From: Riptortus pedestris
Taxonomy: Eukaryota > Arthropoda > Insecta > Hemiptera > Alydidae
DNA: 64,000 bases
Direction: 5' to 3'
Assembly (NCBI GenBank): GCA_019009955.1
Contig: CM032231.1
Coordinates: forward strand, 43,876,501 to 43,940,500
This document shows positions 58,153 to 64,000 of the stretch, piece by piece. The translations under genes were made by a program, and so were the position numbers. Each line of letters opens with the position of its first letter. Within the stretch, counting starts at the first letter, position 1. The notes beneath the pieces were generated by a model that searched no databases, was not told the DNA's origin, and saw nothing but the letters and a program-made list of their open reading frames with translations.

Positions 58153-61100
58153 ATTTTGAACGGACCTCATTTTCGTCATCTCCTGGGTAGGATCGATGGA
58201 CATTTGAAGATATTTTTCGAAACTCGCATCATGAGTACGACCTCAATAGCTGATTTCCCTTAAGGGAAATCTGCTAATAGCTGGACCCTATGTTATGCAG
58301 GGGTGAGAAAGTGGTTCTCGAGCCCCTAAAGCACAATCTACAAAAATGACAATTATGGTTTTTGATATGAAATTCTTAATTATGAGGCAATTGTGCAATG
58401 CTAAGCAACATCCTCTTGTTCTTTTATAATTTTAGAGAAATACAGGGTTACAACGATTGCAATTTTTTTGGATACAGAGCTCAGTGGTGGCAATACTGGG
58501 CAGCATAATAAAACATTTCGCCTCTTTTAATGGCAAAATGTGCTTGTACTGTACCTTTATAATTAAATTTGAGCTATAAATTTTATTGGTATTTATTGAA
58601 CACACAATAGCCTCAGGATGAAGGTACCCTCCGGATCAGAATACGTTATTTGGTGACCTCCACTATACAGAGAACCTTTGCCGCTGCACAAAGGTCATCA
58701 ATGATAAAGGACAATTAAATTCCAAAACTTAATAAAAAGTCCGTCACGCAGGGGCTGCGTTAACTAAGCAGATTTTCCACGCGAAGGTTTACTATAGATA
58801 AATATACATACTCGTAACACCACAGAATGAATAAACACAAATGGTAATGAGAAATCTTTCAGTTATAAGTTACTCTACAACGGAAAGCGTCTGAATTGTA
58901 AACAAACAGGCCAGCCAACCCGAATTCTAGACCGGAAAGAGAAATCATTAATGAAATACATCTGAATATAACATATTAATTTTATGGAAATTTTTCACTA
59001 TTGCCAGTGCTGTAATTTGTAATGAATCAGAATAATTTTAATTTCAATTACTTAAATTTGAGCAATCCAAGAAACAAAGAAGGGGGGGGGGTCAACAGAA
59101 TGTATTTTCATACGCATATATCACAAAGTAAAAGTTCAATGAAAACAATATTCCTTATTTATCCTTTTAATGAAGTGGTTCATGATATAACAGCTTATTA
59201 TTAATATAATATGAGTAGGAGTGGGGGTTTACTGAAAGCGGAAAACTATAAAATCAAATTATGACTGTTACTATTTATGACACACAAAATATGTATAGAA
59301 CAATATTTATAGACCATTTAATTTTCAATAAGATCGGTAATACACAATTTTTCGATCCGACGTACAGTAACGTAGATATTTCGAATTTTCAAAATTCTAC
59401 TCCTCAAACCCTCCTTCCACTCGTCCGATTTCAGCCATTAACGATCATGATCTTCCTTTTTACATAAAACGATTAAATATGGAGTTTGGTAACGTTCAAA
59501 CCAAAATGGTGACCATTAAGGGAAATCTGCTAAGACGTTAAAATTAACAGCTGAGACCATACCCATCTACGGGTAAGCAATAATTATTAATCTGATCTAA
59601 TTACTATAAGTTACCAGTAAATTATTGCAATTATTTTCTTCTTTTAGCAGATTTTCCTTAAGGGAAATAAGCTTTTGAGGTCGTACTCACGAGCAGGGGG
59701 GTGCCATTCGGCAGGTGCGCAGATCAAAAATTTTTGCGACTTTGGCGCATGACGTCACTGGGCTGAACTCAGCTTTGTTTACATCGTGAGCATCGTTGTG
59801 TTTTTAGTTAATTGTTTTATTTTCCATTGTTATAAGTGATTTTTTTTTTCAAAATGAGTGAGTGTGCTATGGCAACATGTTCCAACAACTCTAGGAGAAC
59901 AGGCAAGTCTGTATCTTATCACCGGTTCCCGAAAAACGAAGAAATTAAGAAACAGTGGATAGTTCTGTGTAGACGAGGAGATTTGAAATTTAATCCTACT
60001 TTTGCTCGGGTTTGTTCAGAACATTTCAGTGATAGTGATTACCAAAGGAATTTACAAGCAGAATTGTTAGGCTATGTTCCTAATAGATTGATATTAAAAG
60101 AAGAAGCTGTGCCGCATCTTAATTTACCAGTATCGTCCGTAAGTAAACAAACACCTACTAGCTCTACTTCTGACTCAAAATGTGAAACATCTAGAGACTG
60201 TAGGAGTAAAAAACGTGAAATAACTCAACGTGCCCTGCGTCACATTAATGATATTTCTCCCAAAAAGCTGAAAAGTGATTTTTCATGTAATACAGAAGAA
60301 GTTGATTGTGATGGATGTATTCACTTAAAGGAAAAAATTGCTGAATATGAATCCCAATTAAAATCCTTGCTGAATCCAAGTAAAAAATTTAGAAAGTAAT
60401 AACGTTTAAATTTAAAAAAGATAGTTACTAAATTGCTAACAGTTATTTACCAGATAAAAATGCAAAAAGAAGAAAAAATGCAGTGAAAAAAGAAATGGAA
60501 AGGATTTGTTATCCAATATTTATCCAAAGCTCAAATTCAGAGCATACACTCAAAAAATATCAGCAGCAACTGTTTTGGACAAGACAGACTTCATGCGAAT
60601 GGGAGCTTTTAAAATGTAAGAAAAGAATAATTTTCTTGTAGTGTTTCCTATAGACACTATAGGAGTATATTTCCATGCTCCATCATTAATGATATAACAT
60701 GTTTCCTTCGCAGTTATTTATTCTATGGGACAGTGCGGTTTCAATGCATAAACTCAAAAAATATCAGCAGCAACTGATTTGGACAAGACAAAACTTCATG
60801 CGAATGGGAGCTTTTAAAAAGGTAAGATTTAAAATATTAGAAACAGAATAATTCTCTTGTATTGTTTCCTATAGAGCACTATAGGAGATTATTTCCCATG
60901 CTCCATCATTAATGATATTACATGTTTCCTTCGCAGTTATTTATTCTATGGACAGTGCGGTTTCAATGCATATGCTCCCAACATCTGTGCCATTTTCTTC
61001 ACAAGGATGCTACTGGAACCAGGATTCCCTGCGGCTCAAAATTGTTAGCATATTTTTATTACAAGGAGGACTACATGCCAATGACAGCTTTTTTAAAAAA

Positions 61101-62853
61101 AAAAAAAGATAAGTTTTAAAGTCTGAGTAACAGAATTATCTTCTTGTAGTGTTTTCTATAGAGCACTATAGGAGTTTATTTCCCATGGTCTATCATTAAT
61201 GATATTACATGTTTTTCCTCCACAGTTAGTTATTCTATGGGACAGTGCGGTTTCAATGCAATGCATATGCTCCAACATCAGTGCCATCTCTTCACAAGGA
61301 TGCTACTGGAACCAAGGATTCCAGTGACTAAATATAAGCATCTTTTTTATTACAAGAGGACTACATGCCAATGATAACCTTTAAAAATCTTGTACCTATA
61401 TTGACTAGCTGATGTTTAAAATAATTTAGTCATTTTTTATTCATTTTTAACTGGTATCATTGTTTATTGCTTGGTTAATCTCAATTTTATTAACTTTTAT
61501 TTGTTTGTATAATAGAAGTCATTACAGTTTTCATGTTTTGGAGATTTCATCTTATTATAGTAAAGTTTTACTTTTTGTTGTGCTAATTACCTAGAAAAAT
61601 TACGATTTTTAAATGTAACCCAACATATATAAATTTTAAGGAACTATTATGTATTTATTTTTAATGGAATCTAATTTGTACATGGTTTATTTGAAATAAA
61701 ATATATTCAACTAAAGTAATTTGTATCATTTACAGACATATACCATTTTAACAATTTTTTATTCGCCAAATTAATCAGAAAACTGCTTATATTGATCGTA
61801 TTTCGGCTTGTCCGCTAGGAATCTTTCAGCCCAGTGACGTAGAGGCTTGCTGCATTCTGATTGGCTACTCGCGAATGGCGCTACCTTATCTTATACGTAC
61901 CTTGCTCACGAGCAGTGACCTCCTCCCACGTTTTCCGGCTTCCAGAGTACTAGGACTAAATATGTACATTCCTCTTTAAAGAATTTTAACATTTATTATT
62001 TATTAACGTCCACTTTTTGTAACTTAGGCTAATCGGGACGGGTTATCTACAGGTTACCACCCTTTTCTAGCCAGGGTGGGATTTTAGGACGTTATTTAAT
62101 GAGTTTCGTCACTAAATAATTTCCTTTGCCCAGGCAAGAATCGAACTCGCCACTCTAGGTTTACCATGTGAGATAAAGGTCAACGCTTTAACTCGCATGG
62201 CTAACCTGAGCCCCATTTAACATTTAACAATTTCTTTTTATTAATACTTCTTTTTGTAATATAAATAATAATTTTTAAAAAGTCCGCCATAGACTTAAAT
62301 GTTCAATGAGAACAATATTTTGTACTTAGACATCAAATTATGTGCTTCATAATAAAGCAGTTTATTGTTAATATGTCATGAGAAGAAGTGGGGGTTTACT
62401 AAACGCCGAAAACTACAAAAAATGCAAATATCTCGGATTAATAATCAAGTTGGTGAACAAAAGGACATTTGAGGAAATATTTCAAAAATCGCGTCATGAG
62501 TAAGACCTCAATAGCTGACCTCCCTTAAGGAAAATCTGCTATAAAACACTTAATATAAATTGGACAATAGCTCATTTACCTTTTGGGGTTTTACATAAAC
62601 TCTCTTCTTTTGGCATGAAAAGTACATAGGTCGGCCTGGTGAAATCTATATCCTTGAGCGAGTCTAGGAAGCTTGTCCCATCAGCAAAGGTGTATTCAAA
62701 GATTTTAGCGAATGTCGGTGGGGGTGGAGTTGGTGGTGTTGGAGGGGGAGGTGGTGGCCCAACAACTTTTTTAATTCGTTTCTTTCCTTTTTTACCTCCT
62801 TTTTTCCCTCTTTTCTTGGCTCCTTTCTTGCCCTTACTTTTTTTAGCAGCCAT
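55625..62853 (-). CDS. TXNDC17-like thioredoxin-fold protein, Lys-rich at both ends (T1)
   Basis: Exons 62853-62580, 57336-57231 and 55985-55625 join in phases 1 and 2 with GT-AG sites and encode 246 residues. Residues 2-30 are KKGKK-like, then a proline run (about 33-46). The fold-like part follows: FADGTSFLDSLKDI and PTYVLFMPKEES in exon 1, SLEEAIYLHL with DVQLILVDIEKK in exon 2, and FLLNDVPSLMRCG in exon 3, where P145 matches the cis-proline. A second proline/threonine run and KKGKGKGKKGKKGKGKK close the protein. No CxxC. It is the only one with a basic tail at both ends. Introns carry HINEs, a SINE and a THAP element. Possible roles in nucleic-acid or microtubule binding are guesses. Confidence 0.75.
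56559..57147 (+). mobile_element. HINE-like element and a solo 3' end
   Basis: TTAGCAGATTTTCC at 56562 through a G-run near 56772 to TCTGCTTGGTCAACGCAGCC and GTGATGGAT ends at about 57052. A second solo 3' end (GAGAAATCTACTTAG, CATGACGGATTTT) lies at about 57098-57147. Both are in intron 2 of T1. Confidence 0.75.
57519..58275 (-). mobile_element. HINE-like element in T1 intron 1
   Basis: 3' end GTCCGTCACACAGGGGCTGC at 57519, C-run near 57951, TA tract at 58078-58152, and 5' end CTTAAGGGAAATCTGCT at 58275. Confidence 0.88.
58738..59532 (-). mobile_element. HINE-like element, long variant without TA tract
   Basis: 3' end GTCCGTCACGCAGGGGCTGC at 58738 and 5' end AAGGGAAATCTGCT at 59532. A G-run lies near 59080. 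The TA tract and its flanks are deleted (AAATGGTGACCATTAAGGG joins the two sides). Confidence 0.82.
59643..59690 (+). mobile_element. HINE 5' fragment cut by the THAP element
   Basis: TTTTAGCAGATTTTCCTTAA and TTTTGAGGTCGTACTCACG are the HINE 5' end. It stops where the THAP-bearing block starts, and I do not see the rest of this HINE on the far side. Confidence 0.6.
59854..60399 (+). CDS. THAP-domain protein, short
   Basis: The open frame from MSECAM encodes 181 residues. Residues 1-92 hold a complete C2CH THAP zinc finger: CAMATC, then YHRFP, KKQWIVLC, FARVCSEHF (C..H) and the AVP box (EAVPHLNL). THAP fingers bind DNA in the P-element transposase and host THAP proteins. The C-terminal part is basic and has a short helix (LKEKIAEYESQLKSLL) that could dimerise. 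No RNase H-like transposase core is in frame. It may be the N-terminal remnant of a transposase or a stand-alone repressor-like product. Confidence 0.7.
   Translation: MSECAMATCSNNSRRTGKSVSYHRFPKNEEIKKQWIVLCRRGDLKFNPTFARVCSEHFSDSDYQRNLQAELLGYVPNRLILKEEAVPHLNLPVSSVSKQTPTSSTSDSKCETSRDCRSKKREITQRALRHINDISPKKLKSDFSCNTEEVDCDGCIHLKEKIAEYESQLKSLLNPSKKFRK
60628..61385 (+). repeat. Triplicated exon-like unit of about 260 bp
   Basis: Three units recur with CTATAGGAG, then CCATCATTAATGATAT, then a pyrimidine-rich acceptor (TTTCCTTCGCAG or CCTCCACAG). A shared exon-like start TTATTTATTCTATGGGACAG follows, near 60714, 60936 and 61225. After the first unit AAAAAGGTAAGA could be a donor. The encoded LFILWDSAVSMH is kept but the following sequences differ. 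I cannot assign a function. Confidence 0.6.
61996..62214 (-). mobile_element. tRNA-like SINE with 11-bp target duplication
   Basis: Minus-strand copy with box A (GTTAGCCATGCGAGTTAAAG), box B (GAGTTCGATTCTTG) and a (TAA)n tail. TTTAACATTTA flanks it at 61985-61995 and 62216-62226. Very similar to 8760-8988. Confidence 0.88.
62280..62541 (-). mobile_element. Truncated HINE-like element next to T1 exon 1
   Basis: Long-variant interior (GTGGGGGTTTACTAAACGCC, AATGCAAATATCTCGG) joins directly to ACATTTGAGGAAATATTTC, and the 5' end (CTTAAGGAAAATCTGCT) ends at 62541. It lies 38 bases from the exon 1 donor of T1. Confidence 0.7.
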
Positions 62854-63015
62854 CTTCGATTTTCATAAACTCATAATCACTTTTTTTTATATGCCATTCT
62901 TGTAGTATTGGACGTCGGTTTTTATGAGACCGACGTCCGTACAAAGTTTTGTTTACATAATAGTAGAATATTTGTGCCGAGATAATAAATAAAACTACAT
63001 ATGATAATTACAATT

Positions 63016-63365
63016 AAATAAAACTTTTATTTATTAACGACCACATTGCCCAGCTATAGGCTAATTGTGATGGGTTATCTAAACATTCCCACCAATTTCT
63101 AGTCAGGTTGTGACTTTGGACTTCATTTAATAAGGTCTTGGCTAAATAAATTCGATTGCCCACGTTAGAATCGAACTCACTACTCTATTATTATTATTTA
63201 TTAACGTCCACTTTTTGCAACTCTTGCTATTTGGGTTGGGTTATCTACAGGTTAGCACCCTTTTCTAGCCAGGGTGGGACTAAGGATTTTGTATAATAAG
63301 TTCGTCACCAAATAAATTCCTATTGCCTAGGCTCGCCACTCAATGTTTACCATGTGAGAGTAACT
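63016..63365 (-). mobile_element. Two SINE copies in tandem
   Basis: At 63016-63185: TTTATTAACGACCACATTGC to AGAATCGAACTCACTACTC. At 63186-63365: TTATTAACGTCCACTTTTTG, CTAGCCAGGGTGGGAC, CTCGCCACTCAATGTTTACC. Both are diverged; the second has a deletion over the box B. Confidence 0.7.
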
Positions 63366-64000
63366 CCAGTTGTAATAGTATAAACTGGATGTCTGGGTAA
63401 GGGGTTTTACTAAAGGTTGACAAGGCAAAAATAATAACTCCGAGAACATTTGAGTAACAGGAAGAAGTAGGGAAGAAAATTCTAGGATAACATGAACACG
63501 ATTGGTTACAAACACAGCTGGCACATGGACACCACAACAACAGTTTTCTATTATGTGAATTGTAATTGTTTTTTTCTGCAGGATACAATTGTTCCCTTAA
63601 ACACCAACCCTCGATTTCCGTGCGAATGAACAAGGGAACGTAAAGGGTCACAAGGAGACGAGGAGGGGAAAGTCCACTGAAAGACAGAGTCGTTAGAGAG
63701 CCACCCCTCCATAGCCTGTTGCCTGCATAAGCTAATAATAGACATTATCCAGTATGAATACGCAGACTGTATATGTAGAATGTACTCTTCAGTCTTCTTC
63801 CATCCAAATGATGTTAGTGGAAATTAGTGTTTTAGAAAGAACGGAAAAATGTAATTATGAGATGAAAATATTGTTGAAAGCCCACTTTCACATCACTTAA
63901 AAAGAAATAATGGCCATAGTAACAATTTAAAACTATAAATCATTCAAATAAATAAATTTTGCTACAAAACACAACTAGAAGTCACAAATTAAAGTTTCGT
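63366..64000. other. Gene-free stretch at the window end
   Basis: Short overlapping minus-strand frames have no recognisable motif, start context or splice partner. I see nothing I can support. Confidence 0.45.

Larger units (their letters stand above)
59686..61915 (+). mobile_element. THAP-domain element flanked by an 11-bp direct repeat
   Basis: CTCACGAGCAG occurs at 59686-59696 and 61905-61915. Inside, ACGTCACTGGGCTGAA near 59752 is matched by its inverted copy TTTCAGCCCAGTGACGT near 61825. The THAP frame and a tandem repeat lie between. This fits a P-superfamily-like element (THAP domain, 8-bp target duplications), but a transposase core was not found and the termini do not look like canonical P ends. 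Confidence 0.5.

Noticed and set aside
59686..61915. The THAP block as a hAT element (CAGGGG start)
   Set aside because: The right end does not carry the inverted CCCCTG terminus, and the only domain seen is THAP.
63327..63745. Three overlapping minus-strand frames near the window end
   Set aside because: No motif, no shared frame and no splice partner.

Overview
The window is AT-rich animal DNA, almost certainly from an insect. It holds an Osiris-family (DUF1676) gene, a family essentially confined to insects. Introns are phase-consistent and transposable elements (TEs) are very dense. I cannot place the order from sequence alone.

Host genes. An Osiris gene (+, 3310-7789, three coding exons plus a probable 3'UTR intron) is followed by an intronless UXT/prefoldin-alpha-like gene (+, 9599-10051). 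A second, diverged UXT copy (+, 20085-20537) lies in a large inverted duplication. An F-box gene (+, 49733-51713) has two exons and a GC-AG intron. The most distinctive content is on the minus strand. Three three-exon genes (55625-62853, 37557-44568, 24975-34728) share intron phases 1 and 2. They read as a tandem family of TXNDC17-like (DUF953-type) thioredoxin-fold proteins that lack the CxxC pair and end in lysine/glycine-rich tails. In all three the TAA stop lies inside an AATAAA poly(A) signal. I found none of these three genes as one continuous reading frame; each was assembled from splice sites and phase.

Duplication block. About 8.2-14.4 kb (copy A) recurs at 18405-23752 (copy B, +) and, inverted, at 14861-18404 (copy C, -). 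B and C meet head to head at about 18404/18405. C has lost the UXT reading frame. Comparing copies gives empty sites for a SINE (13-bp target duplication), a Penelope-like composite and a small piggyBac-type MITE.

Mobile DNA. The commonest repeat is a 0.55-1.4 kb non-autonomous family with a 12-bp 5' terminal repeat inverted near its 3' end, a 3' hairpin, T-rich target sites and a central (TA)n microsatellite. This is the architecture of Helentron-derived HINEs, and I call it HINE-like throughout. Its strand is given with AGCAGATTTCCC as the 5' end. Also present are a tRNA-like SINE family; a complete but broken piggyBac element inside a HINE inside a SINE; a complete but broken hAT element with a perfect 8-bp target duplication; Penelope-like pieces with hammerhead-like motifs; R2-like and other LINE remnants; a THAP-domain element; and a foldback hairpin. 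The long introns of the thioredoxin-like genes are mostly these insertions. HINE pieces also supply the upstream region and the 3' splice site of the F-box gene.
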